A DNA stretch of 49,584 bases from Pontibacter qinzhouensis (lineage in GTDB: Bacteria > Bacteroidota > Bacteroidia > Cytophagales > Hymenobacteraceae), in the NCBI RefSeq assembly GCF_008017455.1, contig NZ_VRTY01000041.1, forward strand, positions 1 to 49,584, in the 5' to 3' direction. The stretch's first letter is position 1; every line of letters begins with the position of its first letter. A program made the position numbers and the translations under genes. Below are positions 24,976 to 34,665 of this stretch, one piece after another. Under the pieces are notes generated by a model that saw nothing but the letters and a program-made list of their open reading frames with translations, had not been told where the DNA came from and did no database searches.

Positions 24976-26077
24976 CTATCTCTGGCAGTTTAAACCGGAG
25001 TAGCTGGCGGTAAATGTTGCTGTAGTCCTGGGCCATGTGCTCGGAAGCGTAGCCGTAGGAGCGCTTCATGGAGCGGCACGACATGATGTTTCTGGTAAAC
25101 TCATCCTCAATCAGGTGGTTAATCGTATCGCGCAGATCGTCGGCACTTTGCGGGTTAACGTATTTTGCGGCGTTTCCCCATATTTCGACCAGGCTATCGG
25201 TTTTGCCAATAACCAAGGCACAACCCGACATGGCAGCCTCCAGAATAGTTAAACCAAAAGGCTCGTATTTAGCTGGCAAAGCATAAACAGAAGCTCTGGC
25301 GAGCCACTGCGTCACTTCTTTTGGCGACAACTGCCCCAGAAAATGAACATTCTCCAGCTCAATGGTTTCTCCGGTAATCGGGTGTTTGTCATCACCGGCA
25401 ATGTACACCGGCCATTGCAGATCGGAGGCGATATGAGCTAGCATACCTATGTTTTTGGCTTCGTCCCATACGCGGCCCATGCTGAACACAAAAGGCTCTT
25501 TACTGGCATACTGGAAGAGTTGCTGACCGCGGCCGTTGTAGATGACGGTGCGCTGCTTAAATGGCCCGTACAGCTCTTCGGCCTGGTGCAGCATAGATTG
25601 CGTGGGCGCTACCACCATATCGGCTGCGTGCAGGCCGGCTTTAACGGTTTCGAGGTATGTTTCCCATTCCTTTGGGGCCTCTTCCCCCTTAACGGCTCTC
25701 CACCACGAGAGCACACACGAATGCACTACCACTACCACCGGCTTCCCCCAGCTCAGGTTTCCGTGGGCCATGTTGTTCAGGTGAATAAGGTCTGGCTTAA
25801 TTTCCTCGTTCAGTTGTAGCAGCCACTCCCCTGCTTTGGCCAGGTCTTCCCAGGGGTTGTCCATCCACTCGAGCTTGAAGTTGCTTTCGTGCACGGTCAG
25901 GTTTCTGATTTCGCTTACTTCCTGGTGCTGCTCCTCGTTTAAGGGAGCGCCCATAGTAGCCAAATCTACATGAACGCCAAAAGAACTAAGGGCTTTACTT
26001 AATTCTATGGCATAGGTCCAGACACCGCCCATGGTATCTGCCGTCATTAAAATTTTGGATGGGTGTTGTACTTCCAT
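24971..26077 (-). CDS. Glycosyltransferase family 4
   Basis: This is a cytoplasmic retaining glycosyltransferase with the GT-B fold. The N-terminal half has MTADTMGGVWTYAIELSKAL (acceptor-side glycine loop) and PDLIHLNNMAHG. The C-terminal half has FVFSMGRVWDEAKNIGMLA and the sugar-nucleotide Glu pair in KYEPFGLTILEAAMSG (an E-x7-E pattern). At 368 residues it looks intact, and its ATG lies 6 bases after the stop of the decayed gene upstream. That gene was an NAD-dependent sugar epimerase, itself next to a glycoside-hydrolase relic, so the enzyme once belonged to a glycan or glycolipid cluster that has since collapsed. Acceptor and donor are unknown. Confidence 0.88.
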   Translation of the reverse strand: MEVQHPSKILMTADTMGGVWTYAIELSKALSSFGVHVDLATMGAPLNEEQHQEVSEIRNLTVHESNFKLEWMDNPWEDLAKAGEWLLQLNEEIKPDLIHLNNMAHGNLSWGKPVVVVVHSCVLSWWRAVKGEEAPKEWETYLETVKAGLHAADMVVAPTQSMLHQAEELYGPFKQRTVIYNGRGQQLFQYASKEPFVFSMGRVWDEAKNIGMLAHIASDLQWPVYIAGDDKHPITGETIELENVHFLGQLSPKEVTQWLARASVYALPAKYEPFGLTILEAAMSGCALVIGKTDSLVEIWGNAAKYVNPQSADDLRDTINHLIEDEFTRNIMSCRSMKRSYGYASEHMAQDYSNIYRQLLRFKLPEIA

Positions 26078-26083
26078 ATGCTG

Positions 26084-27034
26084 TTATCTTCTGTAAATTT
26101 TGTCTAATACTTTTGCTACCTTCATAAACTGTTCCGCCTCCTCGTCAAAACCATCGCCTTTTGCCAGCGGGTAGCTTTACGAAACTTTCGCGTATCGGAT
26201 ACATAATAATGCTGGTCTCCTGGCCGCCAGTCGCCGAAAAAGAGCGGCACCTCTTCGCCTTTGTATTCGCCTATGAGTTGCAGCAGTTCCAGCAGGCTTA
26301 CCGTATTGTGTACGCCCCCACCGATATTGAAAGCCTGGACTATAATTTCGGGCATATGCTGCTGCGCCAGCAGGAACGCATCCACCAGGTCTTCTACAAA
26401 CAGGATATCGCGCACCTGCTTTACTTCGCCATAAATATTAATCGGCTTATCTTCCATGGCTCTAATGGCAAAGTGTGCTAGCCAGCCCTGGTCCTCGTTT
26501 CCGTACTGATGCGGACTGTAAATGCAGCTCATCCGGAAGACCACAGCTGGCAGGTTATAGGTGCGGGCGTAGTCTATGACGAACTGGTGGGCGGCACCTT
26601 TGGAGCAATCGTAGGGGCTGTGGAAGTCGAGATGCCTTTTCTCGCTGATGCCGTGCGCCAGTATGTTCTCACCTAATGGATTGTAACGAGTTTCGTTCTG
26701 TACAAACTTCAGATCTTCGAGGCTGCCGTACACTTTATTTGTAGACGTAAACACCAAAGGCGGTGTTATCTTGCGCTCTGATGGCCTCTAACAAGTTTAT
26801 AATGCCTTTCGCATTGATATAAAAATCGTTAATGGGCAGGTCTACAGAAGTGGTAACAGCTACCTGGGCTGCAAAATGGTAAATGGCTTCGGCATGCTGC
26901 ACTACTTTTCTTACAGTTTGCAGGTCGCGTATATCGCCTACGTATACATCCAGTTTATCGCCGTAGGTGTTGTGCAGCCACTACAGGTTAAGCTCTACGC
27001 CCTCGCGCGACAGGTTATCGAATACCAGCACCCG
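26084..27034 (-). pseudogene. NAD-dependent epimerase/dehydratase pseudogene
   Basis: The open part (26757-26122) reads VFTSTNKVYGSLEDLKF and carries the YDCSKGAAHQFVIDYAR segment with the catalytic Tyr/Lys of extended SDR epimerases, FRMSCIYSPHQYG and a GDWRPGDQHYYVSDTRKF tail. Upstream, the right frame continues as VLVFDNLSREGVELNL, a TAG stop at 26981-26983, WLHNTYGDKLDVYVGDIRDL and YHFAAQVAVTTSV. There is then a one-base frameshift near 26760. The first ~25 residues with the GxxGxxG nucleotide loop are missing, replaced by glycoside-hydrolase sequence. Near 26140 the frame shifts again into GDGFDEEAEQFMKVAKVLDK. At least three lesions make it non-functional unless sequence errors are involved. 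Confidence 0.8.
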
Positions 27035-27460
27035 CTTCTCTTGGCCCAGTAGGCCCTTGGCCAGTTTGGTGCCGTCTGTCCGTTTTAGGCCAAAGTAATA
27101 CTCACGCTCATCTACATGAAAACCTCCTACTGTTACTCAGGTTCAGGTCACGCATGCTGCACCAGTACACACAGTCCACATCGGTTTACAGTTCTTTCTT
27201 AAACTCCTGCAGTTGCTTGTACTCGTCGTGCTGCCAGGTAGAGAAGCCTGCTTCTGTAATCCAGAGTTTTGCAGTAGAGTTATAGCGGTTCATAACTTCC
27301 CGCACGGCTGCAATGTTATCGTTCCAGCCATCCCATAACTGGTCGAACAGATCAGGGAAACCAGGTATTCCTACCGCGTCGATGTGCTACATTAGGCCTA
27401 GTTCAAACATTGTATCGAGCCAGTTTGGATCTATTAGGACTCATGCCTCTTAGTGACCTA
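27035..27460 (-). pseudogene. Glycoside hydrolase (TIM-barrel) C-terminal relic
   Basis: On the minus strand the segments read IDPNWLDTMFELGLM, stop (27387-27389), HIDAVGIPGFPDLFDQLWDG, LWITEAGFSTWQHDEYKQL, stop (27186-27188), DCVYWCSMRDLN and, after a frameshift, EREYYFGLKRTDGT. ITEAGFST is typical of the nucleophile strand of clan GH-A enzymes and YFGLKRTDGT of their C-termini. The N-terminal half is absent; no trace was found beyond about 27460. The C-terminus fuses directly to the truncated epimerase, which points to a deletion that removed the intergenic region and both adjoining ends. Confidence 0.72.
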
Positions 27461-27563
27461 TAACATTGCAGCCTTAACTTAGGTAAGACTGCAACTGCAG
27501 CCAGGTTTTCTTTTTTGATTAAACACCAGTTGCTAAATTCGGGTCTCTATAAAAACCAACCTC

Positions 27564-28151
27564 ATGGACTTTACGACTGCTATAACACTTCAAAATGAAC
27601 ATGCCTTGCTTCGCCCTCTGCAGCTTTCGGATATGACCGAATTAGCAAAGGTGGCTCTGGATGCCAGCATCTGGCGCTACACCGTAACCCGCATAAGCAC
27701 ACCTAACGAGGTAGAACAATGGCTGCAGGAGGCCCTACTGGCAAGGGAGAAACAGCAGCGCTACATGTTTGCCATTGTGGATAAGGTTAGCGGCCAATTG
27801 GCAGGCAGCACAGCTTTCGGTAATATTTCGGACCGCGACAAGCGCCTTGAAATTGGCTGGACCTGGCTAGGCTCCGACTTTTGGGGTACCGGCCTGAACA
27901 GGCACTGTAAGTTTCTGCTGCTCTCTTACGCTTTCGAGGAACTACAGTATGAGCGGGTGGAACTGAAAACAGATGTACGTAACACCCGATCGCGGAAGGC
28001 TATGCTCAAACTGGGAACCACAGAAGAAGGTGTTCTCCGGAGCCATACCCTGATGCACGATGGACACAGGCGCGACACCGTTTATTATAGCATGCTACGC
28101 CAGGAGTGGCCAATCCGAAAAGCCACTGTTTTTGCTGATTTGCTCCCTTAA
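27564..28151 (+). CDS. GNAT family N-acetyltransferase, RimJ/RimL-like
   Basis: This is an acetyl-CoA-dependent N-acetyltransferase of 195 residues. Family features are ALLRPLQLSDMTELAKVA at the start, the central strand AGSTAFGNISDRDKRLEIGWTWLGSDFWGTGLN (the acetyl-CoA binding loop here is FWGTGLN), and YERVELKTDVRNTRSRKAMLKLG with the typical Asn/Arg-rich turn. This subgroup modifies protein N-termini or small amines; the substrate is not evident. ATG 27564 follows the glycoside-hydrolase relic on the opposite strand. No operon partner is close. Confidence 0.9.
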   Translation: MDFTTAITLQNEHALLRPLQLSDMTELAKVALDASIWRYTVTRISTPNEVEQWLQEALLAREKQQRYMFAIVDKVSGQLAGSTAFGNISDRDKRLEIGWTWLGSDFWGTGLNRHCKFLLLSYAFEELQYERVELKTDVRNTRSRKAMLKLGTTEEGVLRSHTLMHDGHRRDTVYYSMLRQEWPIRKATVFADLLP

Positions 28152-28299
28152 TTGGTTTACTATAGCTAAGGTTGCCGTATTTACCGTTATAAAAACCTGC
28201 GACACAAGCACTTGCTGCTGAAATCTGCTGGTGTAGAGAAGCGTTTTATAATTCCGAAAAGATTAAGTACAAGCTCAGAAGGACTCAATTAAAAACAAG

Positions 28300-28356
28300 A
28301 ATTATTCTAATGAAATCAGCCTTCCAAAGGTTTTTCTAAAGAATAGTGCCAAGGGT
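28300..28356 (+). repeat. Family A repeat A-p4
   Basis: Full-length forward copy: AATTATTCTAATGAAATCAG, CCTTCCAAAGG, GTGCCAAGGGT. It faces A-m5 with a 20-base gap. Confidence 0.88.
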
Positions 28357-28376
28357 ACTTATAGCTATAGGGCGCT

Positions 28377-28434
28377 ACCCTTAGGTTTTATATAGCATCA
28401 AATCTTTTTGAAGAGCCATTTCATTTAAATAATT
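28377..28434 (-). repeat. Family A repeat A-m5
   Basis: Diverged full-length reverse copy (ACCCTTAGG, TTTTTGAAGAGCC, CATTTAAATAATT). With A-p4 it forms a 135-bp inverted pair between the acetyltransferase and the phosphatase gene. Confidence 0.72.
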
Positions 28435-28666
28435 GAGCGGCTGCTATACCAACAGAGGCAGGTACAAGCCAAGCGTGCCTGCAGCTACTCTCCTACCCAG
28501 AATGGGTACCTATTGGCTTCCTGGTTATAAAGCTTGCCTTTTTTAATCATTCCTTACACACAAAAACCACCAAACCCTAAGTTTGTAAGGCTGGATTGTA
28601 CCAGGTAGTAACCCGGTTGAGGTTCTAAGTAAAATTGAATTAAAACTTTATATCACCCGCAGGTCG

Positions 28667-28786
28667 TATAGACTGCGACACACCTTATCGGAATTTGTTA
28701 CACCTTTATCGTGAATCGTGCTACGTGTGCCTTGTTTTACAAGGCAATGCAATTTCTGACTCCCATAAGTGAAGTCGCAGTCTATA
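28667..28786. other. 120-bp structure with 13-bp terminal inverted repeat
   Basis: TATAGACTGCGAC (28667-28679) and GTCGCAGTCTATA (28774-28786) are perfect arms, and CTTAT/ATAAG extends the pairing inward. An inner hairpin GCCTTG-TTTTA-CAAGGC lies between. The outermost TA at both sides could be a TA target duplication of a Tc1/IS630-type MITE. The structure ends 22 bases before the phosphatase start, so a role in its leader is also possible. Confidence 0.6.
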
Positions 28787-28808
28787 TAGCTCAAGAAAAA
28801 ACATCAGT

Positions 28809-29387
28809 TTGAAAACCAGCCCATCTACACAGCAGATCGTATTAATCAGGCATGCCAGGCCGATGGTGGAAAAGCGGGGCTTATACAATTTCAGGGCGGC
28901 CAGCCAATTTATTTCTGATTATGACGCGGCCCATGTAGAAGAATTTGTATTTGAGCACCATGCCCTGCCAGCCGGTGCCTACAAAAAAATTTTCTGCAGC
29001 ACCCTTATACGCTCCCAGCTCACGGCCAAAGCTATTTTCGGCGACGAAGCCGCACTTGTTGTGATGCCCGAGTTCAGGGAGTTCGAGAGAAAAGTATTTG
29101 CTTTGCCCTGGCTCCGGTTACCGGTAACTTTCTGGCTTGCTGTGGCCCGTGTGCTGTGGTTTATGGGCTTCAACAGCCGTGGCATCGAAACATTTAAACA
29201 GGCCCGGAAAAGAGCGAAACAGTGTGCGACTGTTTTAGCCCAGGAGGCTGAAGAAAACAAGGCAGCCATAGTAGTGGCGCATGGGCTCTTAAACAACTTT
29301 ATTATGCGCGAATTGCGCCGCATGGGCTGGAGGCTACAGGAAAAAGGAGGAAGCGGCTTTCTGGCTGTTAATATTATGGAGCGGTAA
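28809..29387 (+). CDS. Histidine phosphatase family protein (phosphoglycerate mutase-like)
   Basis: This is a branch-1/2 histidine phosphatase fold of 192 residues. The nucleophile is in LIRHARP (R14-H15, RHA instead of the common RHG), an Arg lies in CSTLIRSQLTAKAIFG, and the second catalytic His is H158 in VVAHGLLNNF. A hydrophobic stretch near residues 98-118 (LRLPVTFWLAVARVLWFMGF) sits in the lid region and is unusual for soluble members; it might associate with membrane or bind a lipid phosphate. The start is TTG 28809, since no ATG in frame precedes the catalytic strand. A structured 120-bp region lies immediately upstream. The substrate is unknown. Confidence 0.85.
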   Translation: MKTSPSTQQIVLIRHARPMVEKRGLYNFRAASQFISDYDAAHVEEFVFEHHALPAGAYKKIFCSTLIRSQLTAKAIFGDEAALVVMPEFREFERKVFALPWLRLPVTFWLAVARVLWFMGFNSRGIETFKQARKRAKQCATVLAQEAEENKAAIVVAHGLLNNFIMRELRRMGWRLQEKGGSGFLAVNIMER

Positions 29388-29416
29388 TGTACCAGAAGGG
29401 CTAATGCAGGATAGCG

Positions 29417-29473
29417 ACCCTTGAGTAAAAAATCTGATTTTGCCTTTGGGAGGCCTTTTTTATTTGAATAATT
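29417..29473 (-). repeat. Family A repeat A-m6
   Basis: Full-length reverse copy beginning 30 bases after the phosphatase stop: ACCCTTGAG, TGCCTTTGGGAGGCC, TATTTGAATAATT. The pairing GCCTTTGGGAGGC plus the T run could end that transcript. Confidence 0.8.
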
Positions 29474-30124
29474 GACTTTGGCCAGGTGCTCTCTCCAGTG
29501 CTTTAATTTAGTTGAACCGGAGGGAGACTAACAAAACCTTGTACCAGTGGAAAGTCTCATAAGAACAGACACAGGAATAGGCACTGCTTCAGCGAACAGT
29601 GAGTTGTACCTGTCAAACAAAGCAATTTCACTGACCCAGTGCAGAAGTGGCAGGGCCAGCTGAGAATGCAACTGGTAATACGATTCTGAACAGAAGAAAT
29701 TGATTTCAGTCCGTGCCTGATTTATAACTGCTCACCTACTGTCAGCATTTTTTTAATACCTGGTACAGATTTATGAGCGGCCTGGTCTACACCTTCAGAA
29801 CATATTTCTAAGAGAATATTATTTTCACATTCTAAAGAATTAATTTTTAGCTATATGATTCTGTTTATTCTGTGTTATAACTAATTACTTACAATACCAC
29901 CAGATTAGTAAGAGTATCTTATATGTTTTTTTGTATTTAGATCTGCCAGAAAACTAACAAACGCTTGCAAAACAGCAACATACAAATCAAATTATTTTCA
30001 GTTACAATATAATAGTAGGCTCTGAAAACTTAATAATAATTTATTATACTTGTAAATTACCCATCGGTTAACACCGGATTTTTATTAATTTCCTATTCAT
30101 TATAACCTATCTAATCATTTAAAG
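29474..30124 (+). other. 650-bp AT-rich leader upstream of the first SusC gene
   Basis: No gene was seen. TATACTTG at 30045-30052 matches the Bacteroidota -7 element TAnnTTTG at seven of eight positions, about 75 bases upstream of the susC-like start, but I see no convincing TTTG -33 partner. Promoter assignment is therefore weak. Confidence 0.35.
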
Positions 30125-33100
30125 ATGAAGCAAAAACTACTACTAAGTTTAGTTGGGGTTTTCTTTTTCTTAGGCAGTCTTGCGGCTCAGGCGCAGTCTG
30201 TTTCAGGAAAAGTAACATCAGCTACTGACGGAAGCCCAATACCAGGCGTTACTGTTCTGGTACAAGGCACTACAATCGGTGTTTCTACTGATATTGATGG
30301 TGACTACACTATTAATGCCGGTACAAACGCAACACTAGTTTTCAGGTCGTTAGGTATGGCAGCACAGGAAGTTCCTGTAAATGGCCGCTCTACAATTAAT
30401 GTACAGTTAAGAACCGATGCGAACCAGTTATCAGAAGTGGTGGTAACTGGTTATGGTACCCAGGAACGTAGAGATGTAACGGGCTCTATTGCCAGCGTTG
30501 GCGGTAAAGAACTAGAGAACATTCCGGTAGTGAGCCTTGAGTCTGCTATTCAGGGTCGTGTAGCCGGTGTACACATAGAATCTGGTAGCGGTAAAGTTGG
30601 CCAGGGCATCAGAGTACGAGTAAGAGGCTCGGCTTCTGTAACGGCTAACAACCAGCCACTCTATGTGGTAGACGGTATTCCAATTACGACCGATAACCAG
30701 GGTATCAGCACAAACGAACCAACTAACCCACTTGCCGACATTGACCCGAACGACATCGAATCGATCGACATTCTGAAAGATGCCTCTTCGGCTGCCATTT
30801 ATGGTTCCAGGGGATCTAACGGCGTTGTTCTGATTACAACCAAGAGCGGTCGTACCGGCAGAACAAGGTTTAACCTGAGCTACGCTACTGGTGTAAGCCA
30901 GGCTACTAACAAAGTGAAGTTCCTGAATGGCCAGCAGTATGTAGATCTACTCCGCGAGTCTTTTGAAAGATCAGGCTCTATAGCTGCATGGATTGAAGAC
31001 GGTGATTACGCTGATGTGGAAGATGCACTGGATGACTGGCTTCCTGAATGGAGGAATCCGGCCGATTCTGACTGGCAGGATCAAGTATTCAGAAAAGGTG
31101 GGTACCAGGAGGCAAACTTCTCTGCCAGCGGCGGTACCGACAAAACGACCTTTTATGTAGGTGGCTCTTTCAGCGACCAGGATGGTATCTTGATCGGGAA
31201 CAACTTTAACAGATACAGCGCCCGTGTTAACCTCGACCACAAGGCAAACAGCCTGTTAAGTGTGGGTGCCAACTTCAGCCTTGCCCGCTCCGAGAACAGA
31301 CGTGTGGCCAATGACAACGCTTTTGCCAGCCCGCTTCAAATTGTAGCCCTAACTCCTGTTCAGCCGGTTTTAGACCCCGAAACAGGTGAGCTTAACACCA
31401 ATACCATTTACTACAATGGCCTTATTGAAGCCCGCGATGCCTTCGACAATGCTACAGTATACCGTAACCTGAGCAAAGTATATGGCCAGCTGAACTTTAC
31501 GCCTACTTTTACTTTCAGAAGTGAATTTGGCCTTGACCTGCTGAACCAATTTGAGGAAGCCTACCAGGGAAACCAGACACAAACAGGCTCTTCGAGAGGT
31601 GGTTTTGGTACTTACCGCAGCGTAAACGTAGTAAACTATACTACTAACAATTACTTTAACTACAGCAAGACCTTCAACGAAATCCATAACCTGGATGCTA
31701 CGTTGGGTATGAGCTACCAGAATGCCACTACCAACACCAGCTCGGTTCAAGGCGAAGGTTTCCCGAACGACGACTTTAAGAAAATTGCCAGTGCCTCCGA
31801 AATATCTTTCGGTTCCTCTACAGGAACAGGTTACTCGTTGGTATCTTATTTCGCCAGAGCCAACTACAAGCTGTACAACAGATACCTGGTATCGCTAAGT
31901 GCACGTGTTGACGGTTCTTCCAGGTTCGGTACCGACAATAAATATGGCGTGTTCCCGGCATTGGGTTTAGGCTGGATTCTTTCGGATGAAGCCTTCCTGG
32001 AGAACGTTAACTTCCTGAACTTCTTAAAAGTTAAATCAAGCATTGGCTTAACTGGTAACCAGGAAATCGGCAACTTCGATTCGCAAGGCTTATATAGCGG
32101 TTTATCGTATGCGGGCGTATCGGGCATTTACCCTATTTCGGTGGCTAACCCTAATCTGAAATGGGAAACAACCCGCCAGTTTGATGCCGGTATCAGCTTC
32201 GGTTTATTTAACAACCGTATTTCTGGTACGGTAGATTATTACACCAAACACACCACCGACCTTTTACTGAACGTGCAGGTGCCAGCCACAACCGGCTTTA
32301 CCACTATTACCCAAAATGTTGGTAAATTAGAGAACAGAGGCTGGGAGTTTAGCTTAACAACCCAAAACCTGACTGGTGCTCTTACCTGGTCATCTTCTAT
32401 TAACTACTCCAGAAACCGCAACGAAATTACTGACCTGCAGGGCCAGGTAATTACATCTGGTGCTATTAACCGTGCCGTAGAAGGCCAGCCTATTGGTGTG
32501 TTCTTTACCAGAAAGTATGCTGGTGTTGATCCTGCTACCGGCGATGCCCTTTATTACCTGAATGCCGATAGCGACGAAACTACAACTAATTTTGGAGCAG
32601 CGCAGCAGCAGGTAGTAGGTAACCCGAACCCTAAATTTACTGGTGGTTTCGTTAACGAATTCTCTTACAAAGGTTTCGACCTGAGCGTGCTGTTGCAGTT
32701 TGTTTACGGCAACGACATCTACAACAATGCAGGGCGTTTCCAGTCTGCCAACATGGACTACCTGGATAACCAGACTGCTGACCAGTTAAACAGATGGAGA
32801 CAACCAGGCGACATTACCAGTGTTCCGGAAGCCAGATTCTACGACGGTAACGGCACCGGCACTTCCTCCAGATGGTTGTACGATGGTTCTTACCTGAGAG
32901 GCAAAAACCTGACGTTAGGGTATACTATTCCTCAGAACGTAGTTTCTAAAGCTTATTTAACCAGTGTACGTGTTTACGTTACAGCCCAGAACTTCTTCAC
33001 CATTACCAATTACCCAGGCTGGGACCCCGAGGTTAACACACAAGGTACAAGCGTTACTTCACAAAGAGCTAACGTAGGTGCAGGTACAGACTTTTACACC

Positions 33101-33148
33101 ATTCCGCAAGCCAAGACGTTTGCTGTTGGTGTAAACTTTGGTTTCTAA
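30125..33148 (+). CDS. SusC/RagA-family TonB-linked outer-membrane transporter (pair 1)
   Basis: This is a TonB-dependent barrel that imports large nutrients, usually glycans or peptides, with its SusD lid. The order is: signal peptide (LLSLVGVFFFLGSLAAQAQ), carboxypeptidase-D-like domain (VSGKVTSATDGSPIPGVTV to about residue 100), and the SusC signature VVVTGYGTQERRDVTGS. The plug follows (SLESAIQGRVAGVHIESGSG, then NNQPLYVVDGIPI), then the 22-strand barrel to the C-terminal aromatic FAVGVNFGF. There is no N-terminal STN signalling domain, so it is not an anti-sigma-linked transducer. The paired susD-like gene starts 20 bases later. No hydrolase adjoins, so the substrate cannot be inferred. 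Confidence 0.95.
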   Translation: MKQKLLLSLVGVFFFLGSLAAQAQSVSGKVTSATDGSPIPGVTVLVQGTTIGVSTDIDGDYTINAGTNATLVFRSLGMAAQEVPVNGRSTINVQLRTDANQLSEVVVTGYGTQERRDVTGSIASVGGKELENIPVVSLESAIQGRVAGVHIESGSGKVGQGIRVRVRGSASVTANNQPLYVVDGIPITTDNQGISTNEPTNPLADIDPNDIESIDILKDASSAAIYGSRGSNGVVLITTKSGRTGRTRFNLSYATGVSQATNKVKFLNGQQYVDLLRESFERSGSIAAWIEDGDYADVEDALDDWLPEWRNPADSDWQDQVFRKGGYQEANFSASGGTDKTTFYVGGSFSDQDGILIGNNFNRYSARVNLDHKANSLLSVGANFSLARSENRRVANDNAFASPLQIVALTPVQPVLDPETGELNTNTIYYNGLIEARDAFDNATVYRNLSKVYGQLNFTPTFTFRSEFGLDLLNQFEEAYQGNQTQTGSSRGGFGTYRSVNVVNYTTNNYFNYSKTFNEIHNLDATLGMSYQNATTNTSSVQGEGFPNDDFKKIASASEISFGSSTGTGYSLVSYFARANYKLYNRYLVSLSARVDGSSRFGTDNKYGVFPALGLGWILSDEAFLENVNFLNFLKVKSSIGLTGNQEIGNFDSQGLYSGLSYAGVSGIYPISVANPNLKWETTRQFDAGISFGLFNNRISGTVDYYTKHTTDLLLNVQVPATTGFTTITQNVGKLENRGWEFSLTTQNLTGALTWSSSINYSRNRNEITDLQGQVITSGAINRAVEGQPIGVFFTRKYAGVDPATGDALYYLNADSDETTTNFGAAQQQVVGNPNPKFTGGFVNEFSYKGFDLSVLLQFVYGNDIYNNAGRFQSANMDYLDNQTADQLNRWRQPGDITSVPEARFYDGNGTGTSSRWLYDGSYLRGKNLTLGYTIPQNVVSKAYLTSVRVYVTAQNFFTITNYPGWDPEVNTQGTSVTSQRANVGAGTDFYTIPQAKTFAVGVNFGF

Positions 33149-33168
33149 TTTCTTTAAAGAAGAGCAAT

Positions 33169-34530
33169 ATGAAAGATATATTTAATATAAGTAAAAAAGT
33201 AAGTGTCCTGGCGTTGGGCAGCTTAATTGCCTTTTCCGCCTGCGACAAACAACTTGAAATTCTGCCACAGCAATCCATCGGGGCCGATGTAGCCTTATCG
33301 ACTCCACAAGGTGTACAAACAGCCCTGATCGGAGCGTATGAGCGGATGCAGGGTGGCCAGTTGTACGGCACTAACATTAACCTGGCAAGCGAGTTACTGG
33401 CAGCTTCCGGCGACTTAACCTGGACAGGTACATTCTTAGGCTACCGTCAGCTTTTCGGTAAGAACGCTGACGACACCAACACAGAGGCAGAAAGAACCTG
33501 GGTGAGAGCATACCAAGCCATCAACATGGTGAACAACATCATCGAAAACGTAGATGTTGTGCAAGTTGAGGCCGACAGAAACAGAATCTTAGGTGAAGCA
33601 CTATTCATCAGAGGAATTCTATACTTTGAGCTGGTTCGTTTTTACGGTCTTCCGTGGCAGGCTGGCAACCCAGCCAACAACCCGGCTGTACCGTTGGTGT
33701 TAACGCCTACAACAAGCATTACAGAAGCCAGCCTGGTGAGCAGAGCATCTGTGGCAGCTGTTTATGAGCAGGTGTTCGAAGACCTTAACCAGGCTAAAAG
33801 CTTGTTGCCTGAGGCTAACGGTACCAGGGCCACTACTTATACGGCCAGCGCGTTTTTAGCAAGAGTTTATCTGCAGCAGGGTGGTACTGCCAACTGGGCA
33901 AGTGCAGCCACTGAAGCTGATCGTGTTATAGCATCGGAGCGTTTTACGTTGACTCCTACCTACATAGATGCCTTTAACAACAGCGCAAACGTGCCGGAGT
34001 ACATTTTTGCGATTCAGCAGAACAACCAAAGCAACGCCGGTACTGCTAACGATGGTTTAACAACTTTTTATGCGAACGACAATGGCGTAGGCCGTGGTGA
34101 TGTAACCATTAATGCTGCCTTCCTGAACAATTATGAAGCAGCTGACGAGCGTCGTGATGCTTTTTATGCAGATGGTCGTGGTATTCTGAGAAACGGCAAA
34201 TTCAGAGATCATTATGCTAACATTGCAGTTGTAAGACTTCCGGAGATGCACCTGATCAGGGCCGAAGTTAACTTCCGGAATGGTACCACTGTTGGCACTA
34301 CTCCTCTTGCCGATATTAATGCTGTTCGAAGCAGAGCTAAGGCGAGCCAGCTGAACAATGTAACGCTGGAGCAGATTCTACAGGAAAGAAAAAGAGAACT
34401 TGCTTTTGAAGGCTTTGCCCTGCACGATGCCAAGCGTCTGCAGCAGTCTGTAGGCCAACTCCCTTACGACTCTCCGAACCTGGTGCTTCCTATTCCGCTT
34501 AGAGAGAAAAATGCTAACCCAAACCTGTAA
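33169..34530 (+). CDS. RagB/SusD-family lipoprotein (pair 1)
   Basis: This is the surface-exposed substrate-binding lid of the preceding SusC-like barrel. The lipobox AFSAC gives Cys at about residue 25. The SusD N-terminal TPR-like region includes AERTWVRAYQAINMVNNIIENV, then ILGEALFIRGILYFELVRFYGLPW. The C-terminal SusD domain has VVRLPEMHLIRAEVNFRNG and ILQERKRELAFEGFALHDAKRL. Its 453 residues are near the short end of the family. A hairpin spans the stop codon (34521-34539) and a strong bidirectional terminator follows at 34551. Confidence 0.95.
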   Translation: MKDIFNISKKVSVLALGSLIAFSACDKQLEILPQQSIGADVALSTPQGVQTALIGAYERMQGGQLYGTNINLASELLAASGDLTWTGTFLGYRQLFGKNADDTNTEAERTWVRAYQAINMVNNIIENVDVVQVEADRNRILGEALFIRGILYFELVRFYGLPWQAGNPANNPAVPLVLTPTTSITEASLVSRASVAAVYEQVFEDLNQAKSLLPEANGTRATTYTASAFLARVYLQQGGTANWASAATEADRVIASERFTLTPTYIDAFNNSANVPEYIFAIQQNNQSNAGTANDGLTTFYANDNGVGRGDVTINAAFLNNYEAADERRDAFYADGRGILRNGKFRDHYANIAVVRLPEMHLIRAEVNFRNGTTVGTTPLADINAVRSRAKASQLNNVTLEQILQERKRELAFEGFALHDAKRLQQSVGQLPYDSPNLVLPIPLREKNANPNL

Positions 34531-34550
34531 TACAGGTTTAGATACCGAAC

Positions 34551-34587
34551 AAAAAAGAGGCTGCCCTATTAGGGCAGCCTCTTTTTT
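34551..34587. terminator. Bidirectional terminator between convergent SusD genes
   Basis: A near-perfect palindrome: a run of A, AGAGGCTGCCCTA, then AGGGCAGCCTCT and a run of T. It sits 20 bases after the first susD-like stop and can serve both strands. Confidence 0.9.
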
Positions 34588-34665
34588 GTTGATAGCAGGC
34601 AATAAATAGTCTGTAATTAATTGTTATAAGTTTCTTTACTCCTCATTCCTTCCCTATTATTAGCC

